Positions 44,680 to 53,529 of a stretch of 64,000 nt of DNA are shown here, piece by piece. Source of the DNA: DASQUK01 sp963756425 (GTDB lineage Bacteria; Actinomycetota; Acidimicrobiia; Acidimicrobiales; VFJN01). The notes beneath the pieces are model-generated. The model had not been told where the DNA came from and did no database searches. It saw only the letters and a list, made by a program, of their open reading frames with translations. The position numbers were made by a program, and so were the translations under genes. How positions within the stretch are numbered: position 1 is the first letter of the stretch; each line of letters begins with the position of its first letter. The stretch lies in NCBI GenBank assembly GCA_963756425.1, contig CAVWNW010000008.1, forward strand, positions 367,303-431,302. The letters are read 5' to 3'.

Positions 44680-47550
44680 TCATCTCGTTCGCTCGGGACG
44701 AGCTGCCGCCAGGTCCGTGGCACCCGGTGCCGACCCGACGGTGTCGCCCGCGGCTGCGCGCTGGCCGGGACGGACCTGCTCGACGTCGCCAAGGTAGGCA
44801 CCGACGACCGCGGGATCGTGGCGAACCGCCTCGGGTGGGCCGAAGGCGATCTCCTCGCCGAAATCCAGTGCCATGACGGAATCGCACGCGCTCATGACGA
44901 AGCGAATGTCGTGCTCGATCACGAGGATGGACATGCCCCAGTCGGTGGCAAGGCGGCGCACGAGGGTGGCGAGCTCCATCGAGCTCCACTCGACGAGACC
45001 CGAGGCCGGCTCGTCGAGGAGAAGGACGGAGGGCGCGGCGGCAACGGACCGGGCAATGCCGACCAGCCGCCGCTGCCCGTAGGAGAGCTCGGTCGGGAGG
45101 CGGCCGAGCAGCGGCCCGATGTTGAACTCGTCGATGCACGCGAGCGCAGCCTCCGAGAGCGGCAGGTGCTTGGGGTACACGATGTCCGCCAAGTACGGCA
45201 GGGCACCTCCCGGATCCGACGCGACCCGGAGGTTTTCGGCGACGGTGAGGTCCTCGAAGATCTCCAAGCTCTGGAACGAGCGGGTCAGCCCGGCGCGTGC
45301 CCGGCGGTGGGGTGGCAAGCGATCCAGCCGCCGGCCGTCGAGCACCACCTCGCCCGTGTACTTGACGAAACCAGTGGCGGCGTCCACGAGCGTGGTCTTG
45401 CCGGCCCCGTTGGGACCGATGAGCCCGACGATCTGCCCGGGCTCGATCGACATGCTGACGTTGCGGACGGCGGTGATGCCGCCGTAGCTGACGGTCAGGT
45501 CGCGGATCTCGAGGCGGCGGGGGACCACGCGGTGCTTTCTGGCGCCCCGGGCGGCAGTCGTGATCTCCTCTATCTCCCCGGCGGCGGTGTGACCCACAAG
45601 CCGGCGGGCCGCGGTCAACACCAGCCCCGGCTGCCCCCGACGCTCGGACCGTCCGGTGATCCTGGCCCCGATGGCTCGTCCGGCCCGCATGAACGTGTCG
45701 GCGGCGCCGTCCTGGTGGCGCATGATGATGAGGAGGACGAACGCACCGCCGACAAACGCGAGCCATTCGGTGGGAACGCCCAGCACGTCAGCCACGAACC
45801 GTGCGCCGACCGAACCGGGCAGCCAGAGCGCGCCGATGACCGGACCGAGGACGTACCCGATGCCGCCGATGACCGCGGTCGTGAGCGTGGTGATCGACCT
45901 GAAGGGAAAGATGAACTCGTAGACGATCGGGGTGGTCTTGAAGAAGAGGAGAACCCCGCCGAGGGCGGCGATCGCCGACGACAGCCCGAACGCGTAGACC
46001 TTGACCGCCCAGGCGCTGATACCCATCGCGGCCGCGGCACGCTCGTTGGCCCGTACCGCGATGAGCCGCCGGCCGGCCCGGCCCCGGCGAACGTTCGCAA
46101 CGGCGATCGCGACCAGCGCGAACACGACGAACACGAACGCGGCGTACCGCCCCTGGTGCCTGATGGGGTCGATGTCGATGCCGAAGATCGAGCGCGAGCC
46201 GACCTCGAGCCCGGTGCGGCCGCCGGTCAACGGGACGTTCGCGAAGAGCATCCGATGCAGAGCTGTTGCGAGCCCGAACGTGATGATGGCCAACCTCACG
46301 CCGCGGACCCGGACGGCCGGGAGCGCGAAGACGACCCCCATCGCGACCCCGGCCAGGATCGCGAGGAGGGTGGCCACCTCGAAGGGCATGCCTGTGTCGA
46401 CGATGAGGCGCGCTGCCACCCAGGCCCCGAAGCCCGCCAGCGCGAACTCCGCGAGGGAGATCTGACCGGCATACCCGACGATCACGACGGCAGACAGCAG
46501 GATGACGGCCAGCGCCATCGTGCTGATGACCGCCCCCTGCCACGCCGGGGAGTTGATCCGGAGGATCAGCACGGTGCCGACGATCGCCACGGGAACCATC
46601 ACGCCGGGGCGGATGCGCCCGGCCCCGATCTTGGGAAGGCGTTCGTGGACGAACCCGCGGACCGGCAACGCCCGCCCGCTGATCGCCAACACCACGATAA
46701 TGACGAGAAACGGCAGGGTGTCGGCGAGGCCGGCGAGGTCGACCTGCTCGGGAAGGTCGAGCTCGGGCAGGAACCTGGTCAGCTCGCTCCTGAGGACACC
46801 GAGTCCGAGGCCGGCAGCCAGGGTGATCGGTAGAGACCGGAACCCGGCGACGAGGGCAGCGGCGAGTGAGGCGAGCAGGAGGTTGGTGAGCGCCCCGACG
46901 TTGAGGCCGATGATCGGCGAGATCAGGATCCCGGACATGCCACCGAGCCCACAGCCCAGGCCCCAGTTGACCGCGGCGATCAAGTTCGGGGACCACCCCA
47001 GCGACGAGGCGACGTCCTGGCTCTCCGCCACGGCGGTCGTGGCTCGCCCGAAATTGGTCCAGCGGTACATGGCCCAGAGCGCCGCCGTCAGCAGCACCGC
47101 GATCGCCGCGAGCCACAGGCGATCCTGGGGGACGGCGATGCCGGCACCGAAGGGTTCCACCCTGCCGTCGGGCAACGGCGTGAGGACCAGCCACAGCTCG
47201 TTGCCGTACACCTGGCCCAGGTACGACTGCACCATGACGAAGATCCCGAGCGTGGCCACGGTGCGCGCCAGTGACGAGGCGCGCCGTAAGACCTGCATCA
47301 CGACAAGCTGGGTGACAACGCCGATGCCGGCTGCGAGCAGGATCCCTACGGCGGCCGCCGCCAGGAACGGCCAACCCTTGTGTTCGTACAGCTCCCGCCA
47401 CGTGACGAAGGCGGCGGCGCTGGCAATCGCTCCCTGCGCGAAGTTCACGACCCCCGACCCGCGGTAGATCACGACGACCCCGAGTGCCGACAAGGCGTAT
47501 GCCGCCCCCAGCCCCACGCCCAGGAGCGCGAACTCGATCACCTCGGTCAC
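44680..47550 (-). CDS. Fused ABC importer: LivH-LivM permeases plus LivG ATPase
   Basis: One 956-residue chain joins three normally separate subunits. Residues about 1-290 are a LivH-type permease (ALSALGVVVIYRGSGVVNFAQ); about 300-620 a LivM-type permease (VIVGYAGQISLAEFALAG); about 660-956 a LivG-type ATPase (Walker A GPNGAGKTT near 705, LSYGQRR signature, LLLDEPASGL Walker B). No internal stop or frameshift is visible. The GTG at 47550 is the start. Such fusions keep a fixed 1:1:1 stoichiometry. With the binding protein and LivF it forms a complete importer, likely for an aromatic acid given its place. Confidence 0.93.
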   Translation of the reverse strand: MTEVIEFALLGVGLGAAYALSALGVVVIYRGSGVVNFAQGAIASAAAFVTWRELYEHKGWPFLAAAAVGILLAAGIGVVTQLVVMQVLRRASSLARTVATLGIFVMVQSYLGQVYGNELWLVLTPLPDGRVEPFGAGIAVPQDRLWLAAIAVLLTAALWAMYRWTNFGRATTAVAESQDVASSLGWSPNLIAAVNWGLGCGLGGMSGILISPIIGLNVGALTNLLLASLAAALVAGFRSLPITLAAGLGLGVLRSELTRFLPELDLPEQVDLAGLADTLPFLVIIVVLAISGRALPVRGFVHERLPKIGAGRIRPGVMVPVAIVGTVLILRINSPAWQGAVISTMALAVILLSAVVIVGYAGQISLAEFALAGFGAWVAARLIVDTGMPFEVATLLAILAGVAMGVVFALPAVRVRGVRLAIITFGLATALHRMLFANVPLTGGRTGLEVGSRSIFGIDIDPIRHQGRYAAFVFVVFALVAIAVANVRRGRAGRRLIAVRANERAAAAMGISAWAVKVYAFGLSSAIAALGGVLLFFKTTPIVYEFIFPFRSITTLTTAVIGGIGYVLGPVIGALWLPGSVGARFVADVLGVPTEWLAFVGGAFVLLIIMRHQDGAADTFMRAGRAIGARITGRSERRGQPGLVLTAARRLVGHTAAGEIEEITTAARGARKHRVVPRRLEIRDLTVSYGGITAVRNVSMSIEPGQIVGLIGPNGAGKTTLVDAATGFVKYTGEVVLDGRRLDRLPPHRRARAGLTRSFQSLEIFEDLTVAENLRVASDPGGALPYLADIVYPKHLPLSEAALACIDEFNIGPLLGRLPTELSYGQRRLVGIARSVAAAPSVLLLDEPASGLVEWSSMELATLVRRLATDWGMSILVIEHDIRFVMSACDSVMALDFGEEIAFGPPEAVRHDPAVVGAYLGDVEQVRPGQRAAAGDTVGSAPGATDLAAARPERTR

Positions 47551-47739
47551 GCGTCAGGCCATCCGACGCTTCGCCACGAGGCGGCGGCAGCCGGTCGAGG
47601 CACCGCTCGTCCGGTGTTCCCACCAGCGGGGCTGCGACGTGGTGACGGGCCCGGGCGCTCTCGCCCGAGCTCGCCGCCTTTCACAATTCGTCCGGTGCAC
47701 AAGGAGCAAGGGCCCTCAACAGTTCACTCGGACCGGCCG

Positions 47740-49074
47740 TCACCCGGGAGGACCACCACCCTCTCCGGGCGGGGCCTCGAACGAGAGCATGAGGTCGGTC
47801 ATGTCCTGGAACGCGCAATCCTCGTCGAGACAGGCGTAGGTGCCGTCCTGGATCGTGAGCATGACGACATTGGGGTTGAAGATCCGGCTGGCTTCCCCGC
47901 CGCCCGGCACCTGGACCGGAATGTTCTCCACGAATTGCACCGGATCGGTGAAGCCACCGGTCTCGAAGCTGTCACCGGAGTTCAGATGCTCGACGAGGGC
48001 CGCCCCGTCGAGCCCCTCGGTGGAGTCCAGGGCTCCGACGATGTTCTCGAAAGCCTTGAACGCCACCCACGTGATCTGGAAGTTGAAGTTGTCGGTGAAG
48101 TTGACCGCGTCGGGATCCGATGCGTACTGGTCCACGGCATCCTTGGCTTCGTCCCAGATCGGTTGATCGGCCGCGGGGAACCAAGAAGCGGAGGTGCCAC
48201 CCTCCGCCGGAGAGTCCGGGCCGCCGGTCGCCTCGACGGACTCCGGCGTGACGGCGTCGGGGTAGAACGCGAGCGGCACCTCCACCCCCAGCTCTTGGGC
48301 TGCCTGGACGGTCAAGGCTCCCTGCTCGGGAGACATGCCGAACATCATGCAGTCGACGCCGTCAGAGGCCGTGGCCACCGCGGGAGTGAGGTCGGTGGCG
48401 TCGAAGCCCACCGGAGCGACGGGTCCGATAGCCCCGCCCTCGGTCGCCAGACCATGCCGAAAGTACTCCTGCGCTTCTATCCCGGGCCCGGCGACCCAGC
48501 GGATCACCCCGGCCGTCTCGCATCCTGCTCCGGCGACTTCCTGGCCGATGGCCATCCACTCGGTGATGGAGCCGCCGACTACCGGGTACGACATCGCGCT
48601 GCTCTCCACGCCCCCGCCCAGAAGGCCCAGGCCGATCCACGGGATGTTGGCCTGTTCCAGGAGCGGGAGGATCTCGAAGGAACCCTGAATGCTGTAGCCG
48701 CCCACGACGGCGACGACGCCCTGCTCAACGGCCTCGTTCGCACACTCCCGGCCGCCCTCGGGGCTGTCCTGGTCGTTGCAGAAGGTCACCTCGAGCGGCC
48801 GGCCTTCCGGCCCGAGGCCGCCATTGGCGTTGATCCAGCCCTCGTAGGCCTGGGCGGTCTGCTCGATCGACGTCGTCGCGCCCTCGGCCGTGCCAAGGGT
48901 GCCGATCGTCATGACCGTGATCGGCTCACCCGTGGCCTGCTCGCCGCCATCCTCCTCCTGGGCCTGCGTGCTGTCATCGTCATCGTCGTCGCCGCACGCG
49001 GCGGCTGCGAGCATGGCCACCGTGAACACCACGCCTGCGGATGTCAACCGTGAGCTTCGTCTCGTCTTGATCAT
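47740..49074 (-). CDS. ABC transporter substrate-binding lipoprotein
   Basis: The 444-residue periplasmic-binding-protein fold has an N-terminal lipobox (VAMLAAAACGDDD, Cys near residue 26), followed by an acidic linker and the Leu/Ile/Val-type ligand domain (VMTIGTLGTAEGATTSIE near 50-67; VVGGYSIQGSFEILPLL). It captures the substrate for the fused importer. ATG 49074 has a GGGGGG run just before it. The chain ends in a glycine/proline-rich tail. The ligand cannot be inferred beyond small organic acids or amides. Confidence 0.92.
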   Translation of the reverse strand: MIKTRRSSRLTSAGVVFTVAMLAAAACGDDDDDDSTQAQEEDGGEQATGEPITVMTIGTLGTAEGATTSIEQTAQAYEGWINANGGLGPEGRPLEVTFCNDQDSPEGGRECANEAVEQGVVAVVGGYSIQGSFEILPLLEQANIPWIGLGLLGGGVESSAMSYPVVGGSITEWMAIGQEVAGAGCETAGVIRWVAGPGIEAQEYFRHGLATEGGAIGPVAPVGFDATDLTPAVATASDGVDCMMFGMSPEQGALTVQAAQELGVEVPLAFYPDAVTPESVEATGGPDSPAEGGTSASWFPAADQPIWDEAKDAVDQYASDPDAVNFTDNFNFQITWVAFKAFENIVGALDSTEGLDGAALVEHLNSGDSFETGGFTDPVQFVENIPVQVPGGGEASRIFNPNVVMLTIQDGTYACLDEDCAFQDMTDLMLSFEAPPGEGGGPPG

Positions 49075-49158
49075 CTTCGCCCCCCCGATAGGTGTCCAAA
49101 TCGCAAATGTGTTAGGCGATCCAATCCGTCTGCCGTCGCGCTCCCTTGGCAACCAACG

Positions 49159-49758
49159 TCACGTGAGAACCGCCTCGATATCCAGGCGGAGATCGACACG
49201 ATTGCCGACCAGCAGCCGCCCACCGGCGAGCGGCACGTTCCAATTGAGGCCGAAGTCCCGGCGATCGAAGCTGGTCGTGGCCTCGAATCCGAGTTTGCTT
49301 GCTCCTCCGACCTGTGGTGGCAACGTGACCGCCCCGCCGTACCTGGCATCCAGAACCACCTCGAGGGTTGTGTCCTTGATCGTCAGGTCACCGGTGACCT
49401 GCCACAGATCTCCGTCGACGTGCCGCGCCCGCGTGCTGATGAAGTGCAGCGTCTTGTATTTCTCGACCTCCAGGAAGTTCTCACTCTGCAGTCCAGCCAC
49501 GGCTGCCGGGTTCGGCATCTGGATGCTGTCGGCGTCAATGGTGACCTCGACGCGTGAGTCTTCCGGCTTCTCGCCGATCTGAAACTCACCCGAGAACGAT
49601 GTGAACCAGCCGCGCAGGCGCGTGAGCGCCATGTGCCCACACTCGAACGCAAGGATGGAGTGCCCCGCGTCGATGGCCCACAGGCCAGGCACAGGGAGAA
49701 TCCGACCATCAACCTCGCGGACGATGGGCGCGCCGTCGTTCGTCGCTGTCTCACTCAT
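49159..49758 (-). CDS. YceI family lipocalin-like protein
   Basis: The 199-residue protein has the YceI pattern: GLWAIDAGHSILAFECGHMAL (about 25-45, in part), SRVEVTIDADSI (about 68-79), LWQVTGDLTIKDTTLEVVLD (about 117-136). YceI proteins bind isoprenoid or fatty amide ligands in a lipocalin barrel; no signal peptide is visible, so it is probably cytosolic. It lies 4 bp after the Rieske gene stop and is cotranscribed with it. Confidence 0.9.
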   Translation of the reverse strand: MSETATNDGAPIVREVDGRILPVPGLWAIDAGHSILAFECGHMALTRLRGWFTSFSGEFQIGEKPEDSRVEVTIDADSIQMPNPAAVAGLQSENFLEVEKYKTLHFISTRARHVDGDLWQVTGDLTIKDTTLEVVLDARYGGAVTLPPQVGGASKLGFEATTSFDRRDFGLNWNVPLAGGRLLVGNRVDLRLDIEAVLT

Positions 49759-49762
49759 CGCT

Positions 49763-51214
49763 TCATCCCTCCTCCGGGCGGCTGCCGTTCAAATAGCTGT
49801 CGACGACGCGCTCGTAGAAGCGGTCGTTGTGCTCCTGCCGGTTGAGCCGGCTCCCCACCAGCGAGCGCTGATGTAGGCCCTGCTGGATGCGCCGGTACAT
49901 GGAGAAATCCTGGAGGAACTCGACCGGGACGCGATCCCGTGAGCTCTCGAGATCGGTAACCACCTCACGCTCGGGCTTCGGTGCGTTGCCGTCCGCGTAC
50001 AGGAAGAGTGACCGGATCTCGAAGAGGCAGCTGTCGGGGTCCATTCCGTTCGGCCGTATGCGCAGGTTCAGGTAGCTGTTGCCCGCAACCGGGCCGGTCA
50101 TGTTCGGGAAGTGGAGGAATTCGTAGGGGAACCCGAACATCTCATGGTCGGCGATGTGGGACAGGTCCAACCCTTGGGCGGCGCAGGCCTGACGGCGGAG
50201 CCACACCAGGAAGTTCGGGCCCTTCATGTCCAGTGGCAACTCGTCGTCGCTCAGGCTTTCGAAGTACTCGACCTCGTAGGGCGCGACCCGGCGGTTGTGC
50301 TCCATGTAGGCGAGCGCCTGGCGCACGAACCCGCGGGGGTCGGGGCCGAGGGCGGCAAGCGGCGCCGGCGGCAACCCGGCGGTGTTCTCCCAGGCCAGCT
50401 GCTGGAAGAACGTGTGCCTCTTGAAGTGCTCGTAGGCGAACATGTTCATGATCGCGGCCGGGGGCACGCCACCCCCGCGGCCAGCACCCTCCTGGCCGGC
50501 CTGCCGGCCGCCGGGACCCGTCGCCGGCGCCCCCACGGCGTTGAGATCCACGATGTGCGTCGCCCACGCGTGGTAGTTCTCGTTGAATTGCTCGACCGCC
50601 ATCTTCCAGTTCGCCGGCACGACGACGGTCAGGTGCTGGACGGTGCGCATCTTGTCGAGCGCGAAGGGCGCGAGCCGCTCGGGAATGGGACCCAGCCATT
50701 CCTCCAATGACTCGGCGTCGGGGTCCATGTTGATGTATATGAACCCGCCCCAGGTGCCGACCTGCACCGGTCGGAGATGGATGTCCTCGTTGTCCAAACA
50801 GCCAGGGGCGAAGTCCGACCGGCCGGGCACGAAGTGGACCGAACCGTCGAGGTTGTACGCCCAGCCGTGGAAGGTGCACTGGAGCTTGCCTTCATTGCCC
50901 GGCGAACACGGCAATTCGTTTACGTTTCCCTGGCCCTCGACGAGCAGGGTCCCGCGGTGCATGCAGGAGTTGTGGAACGCCTTGATCGTGCCGTCGGTCG
51001 CTCGCACCAGCAGGATCGACTGATCCCCGATCGTGTACTCGAGGTAGTCCCCGGCCTCGGGAATGTCCTCCTCGCGGCCGGCCATCTGCCAGACATACGG
51101 CCACAGGCGTTCGTACTCGAGGGCCAACCAGTCTCGCGAGATGTAGCGCTCGCTCGAGACCAGCTCGGTCTCCTGGTACTTCTCGTCCTGCGGCAACCCT
51201 GCTACGTCGACCAT
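49763..51214 (-). CDS. Rieske-type aromatic-ring-hydroxylating oxygenase, alpha subunit
   Basis: The 483-residue protein has a Rieske [2Fe-2S] site CMHRG (about 84-88) and CTFHGW (about 113-118), and a mononuclear iron site NENYHAWATH (about 214-223). The spacing between the Rieske His and the next Cys is 26 residues instead of the usual 15-17 and includes an extra Cys. A glycine-rich insertion follows the iron-site His. It should hydroxylate an aromatic substrate. No beta subunit, ferredoxin or reductase is next to it. ATG 51214 is 84 bp from an operator-like site. Confidence 0.9.
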   Translation of the reverse strand: MVDVAGLPQDEKYQETELVSSERYISRDWLALEYERLWPYVWQMAGREEDIPEAGDYLEYTIGDQSILLVRATDGTIKAFHNSCMHRGTLLVEGQGNVNELPCSPGNEGKLQCTFHGWAYNLDGSVHFVPGRSDFAPGCLDNEDIHLRPVQVGTWGGFIYINMDPDAESLEEWLGPIPERLAPFALDKMRTVQHLTVVVPANWKMAVEQFNENYHAWATHIVDLNAVGAPATGPGGRQAGQEGAGRGGGVPPAAIMNMFAYEHFKRHTFFQQLAWENTAGLPPAPLAALGPDPRGFVRQALAYMEHNRRVAPYEVEYFESLSDDELPLDMKGPNFLVWLRRQACAAQGLDLSHIADHEMFGFPYEFLHFPNMTGPVAGNSYLNLRIRPNGMDPDSCLFEIRSLFLYADGNAPKPEREVVTDLESSRDRVPVEFLQDFSMYRRIQQGLHQRSLVGSRLNRQEHNDRFYERVVDSYLNGSRPEEG

Positions 51215-51297
51215 CTCGGCGTAACCCCCCTACGGCGTCAGGAATGGCTTCGCAAGGTCCAGCGCGCTTGTGCCCGCGGCGCCTCCCCACCGACGAT

Positions 51298-51310
51298 AGT
51301 GTATCCAGTT
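51298..51310. promoter_or_regulatory. Operator-like palindrome (site 6) upstream of the Rieske gene
   Basis: AGTGTATCCAGTT (arms AGTG/CAGT, one mismatch from CACT). It lies 84 bp before the Rieske ATG. It matches the variant at 52305-52319 (right half CAGTT). The 257-bp gap around it has no other recognisable feature. Confidence 0.4.
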
Positions 51311-51471
51311 CGCGCGGGTCAACGAACCGGCGAGCGCGGCGGCTCAGCTGCGCGCCGCACCGGGCAACGAGACCGACCGGAGCCGGTTCGGCGCGGACGT
51401 GCGCCCAACGGGTTCGCGAGGATTCGCCGGGTTCGCTGGTGCGTCAGAGGGCGTGGCGGTGGGCCAGACCA

Positions 51472-52203
51472 CTACGTGGGTGTCTGGACCTCGGGGTCAC
51501 CGTGTGTGAGGTACGCCCACATCCGCTCGAGGATCGCACCGTCCCACGTCGCCCGGCACTTTGCTTCGGACGCGGAGAGCTCGGTCGGCGAAGCCCCGGA
51601 GCTCACGATCGCGCACAGGTCGAGCTCGACCCGAGCCGAGTCCTCGAGGTACCAGCACAACACCGTGGCCTCCTCGATCGTCGCACCGACAGTGACCGCG
51701 CCGTTGCCGCGGAGGACGATCCCAGGACCGTCACCGAGCGTTTCCGCGACTCCGGCGGCCGCTGCCTCGTCGCGCACGAGAGCCGGATCGTCCCAGAGTG
51801 CAGGCCGGGGTGCGAAATAGCTCGAGGCTCCGTGTCGGGCGCTAGGCGTGATCCGCGCGATCGACAGGGCGACGGTGTTGGGGGGCTGCGCGCGGCAGAT
51901 GCCACCGACGTCCGGGCGCATCCGGTACACGGCTTGATGGATCCGCACCTCGCCGGCGGCCCCCGGCGGCAGCGGTCGGTCAGTCGCGACCTCGATGCAC
52001 GGTTCGTCACGAGCCACCAGACCGAGCGGCCGGAGCGGCGACACGATGAAGCGGCCGCTGTCGATCCGGGCGCTGCAGTGACCATACGCATTCACCAGCC
52101 CCGCCCGGGCCAGAGCGCGGCCCGCCACCCGCACGCGGCGTGCCAGGTCGACGTCCTCGGGATCGCCTTGATCTGGGACAGGTTGGTCCGGGACAGCACT
52201 CAT
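51472..52203 (-). CDS. Class II aldolase/adducin-fold protein lacking metal-site histidines
   Basis: The 243-residue class II aldolase fold is recognisable by GEVRIHQAVYRMRPDVGGI (about 106-124, glutamate base kept). Then comes CRAQPPNTVALS where FucA-type enzymes have the metal ligands H-x-H (here Arg and Gln). The third ligand region reads RGNGAVTVG where HG is expected. So all three zinc histidines seem lost. It may be a non-metal lyase, a decarboxylase/dehydratase or a binding protein. The ATG overlaps the stop of a short upstream ORF (ATGA). Confidence 0.8.
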   Translation of the reverse strand: MSAVPDQPVPDQGDPEDVDLARRVRVAGRALARAGLVNAYGHCSARIDSGRFIVSPLRPLGLVARDEPCIEVATDRPLPPGAAGEVRIHQAVYRMRPDVGGICRAQPPNTVALSIARITPSARHGASSYFAPRPALWDDPALVRDEAAAAGVAETLGDGPGIVLRGNGAVTVGATIEEATVLCWYLEDSARVELDLCAIVSSGASPTELSASEAKCRATWDGAILERMWAYLTHGDPEVQTPT

Positions 52204-52283
52204 GTGACGTCCACGTTGCCGCTCATGATCGCGGACTGGGTGAGCTCGAAGTGTCCCGCTGGCGGCACGCGCTCCAGTGGCAC
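52200..52283 (-). CDS. Possible 27-residue coupled micro-ORF
   Basis: GTG 52283 opens PLERVPPAGHFELTQSAIMS and stops at 52200, overlapping the aldolase-like ATG by ATGA. Codon use is G/C-third biased like a real gene. It could be a leader peptide that couples translation, or the C-terminal end of a lost gene. It lies just downstream of the palindrome at 52305. No family was recognised. Confidence 0.35.
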   Translation of the reverse strand: MPLERVPPAGHFELTQSAIMSGNVDVT

Positions 52284-52304
52284 GGTACCAGGCGGTGACG
52301 CGAC

Positions 52305-52319
52305 AATGTGTGTACAGTT
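52305..52319. promoter_or_regulatory. Operator-like palindrome (site 5), divergent promoter
   Basis: AATGTGTGTACAGTT shares the TGTGTACA core with site 3 (41818). It lies between the aldolase-like/micro-ORF transcript and the zinc alcohol dehydrogenase, 118 bp before the latter's start. Its arms are imperfect. Confidence 0.45.
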
Positions 52320-52436
52320 TCTGCCGAGCTGGCTGATTGCCACGAGAAGCAGCACGACTCACCTCTCCCGGATACGACGCCCTCGATGGTGAGGAGGGGC
52401 CGTTCGAGACGAAGGCCGATTGAAGGCAGAGGAACG

Positions 52437-53474
52437 ATGCAAGCGATCGTCATCCACGAGCACGGCGGACCGGAGGTTCTCCAGGCCGCCGAGTTACCCG
52501 TCCCCGAGCCCGCGCCCGGCGAGGCTTTGATCAGGGTCAAGGCGGTATCCGTCAACGGCTTCCTCGACGTCTCGAATCGCATGGGGCACGTCGCATTCGC
52601 CCGCTACTCGTTTCCTCATGTGTTGGGGTCCGAGCACGCCGGGACGGTGGCGGCCATCGGGCCCGATACCGAGTCTGCGTTCGGCGAGGGCGACCAGGTC
52701 GTCGTCTCGAACCGGATCATCTGTGGCGCCTGCGGCAACTGCAGCGCTGGCCGTGAGGAGGCCTGCCTCCAGCTCGGCGTCATCGGGGTGACGACGCCGG
52801 GTGCCTACGCCCAGTACTCGCTGGTCCCGGTGGACAACCTTCGTCGCCTCCCGCCCGAGATGAGTCACATCGAGGCCTCGGCGATGATCGTGAACGGGCC
52901 ATTGGCCCAACATCAGCTCGACCTTGCGGACGCCAAGGAAGGAGACTGGGTCCTCATTCAGGCGGCCGCGTCGGCCTCCGGGTCGATGGCCCTGCGTGCC
53001 GCTCAGCATCGAGGCTGCCGCGTGATCGCCGGCTCGCGTCAAGCCTGGAAGCGTGAGCGGCTGACCGGGCTCGGCGCCGACGCGGTGGTCGATCCGACGC
53101 AGGCCGACTTCCCGGCTGCGGTCAACGACGCCACCGATGGGCACGGCGCCGACGTCGCGATCATCAACATCGGCGACCCTGACCTGTGGGACAAGACCAT
53201 CGAATCCGTTGGCAGTCGGGGGCGCATCGTCACGTCGGGCGCAAAGTTCGGTGAGCGGGTGACGTTCAACGCCCGAACGTTCTACGAGAGAAACCAGACC
53301 ATCATCGGCGTGCGAACCGCCAACCGTGAGAGCACGGAGCGGTGCTGGGGCCAGATCACGTCGGGCCTCCGACCGGTCGTCGATGAGGTGTTCCCGCTCG
53401 AGAAGGTCGCAGATTCGCACCGCCGAGTCGAGGCGGGCATGAATGTTGGCCGGGTCGTGCTGACAGTGGACTGA
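52437..53474 (+). CDS. Zinc-containing alcohol dehydrogenase (MDR)
   Basis: The 345-residue medium-chain dehydrogenase has VLGSEHAGTVAAIGPD (about 61-76), and a structural zinc set CGACGNCSAGREEAC (about 98-112). Nucleotide binding shows as QAAASASGSMALRAAQHRGC (about 178-197). The catalytic zinc Cys near residue 40 of classical ADH reads NGFLD instead, and NGPLAQHQLDLA sits where the later catalytic ligand is expected, so it is a quinone-oxidoreductase-like variant. It probably handles an alcohol or aldehyde in the upper pathway. AGAGGAACG precedes ATG 52437. Confidence 0.85.
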   Translation: MQAIVIHEHGGPEVLQAAELPVPEPAPGEALIRVKAVSVNGFLDVSNRMGHVAFARYSFPHVLGSEHAGTVAAIGPDTESAFGEGDQVVVSNRIICGACGNCSAGREEACLQLGVIGVTTPGAYAQYSLVPVDNLRRLPPEMSHIEASAMIVNGPLAQHQLDLADAKEGDWVLIQAAASASGSMALRAAQHRGCRVIAGSRQAWKRERLTGLGADAVVDPTQADFPAAVNDATDGHGADVAIINIGDPDLWDKTIESVGSRGRIVTSGAKFGERVTFNARTFYERNQTIIGVRTANRESTERCWGQITSGLRPVVDEVFPLEKVADSHRRVEAGMNVGRVVLTVD

Positions 53475-53529
53475 TGGGCCACATGGCTGGTGACCATCGA
53501 GGCGTCGCCTGCCATCAGGAAAGGAGTCC

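Noticed and set aside
44107..46833. 908-codon plus-strand open frame opposite the Liv genes
   Set aside because: It is antisense to a clear permease-ATPase fusion; its composition is Arg/Gly/Pro/His-rich shadow sequence typical of high-GC DNA with G/C third positions.
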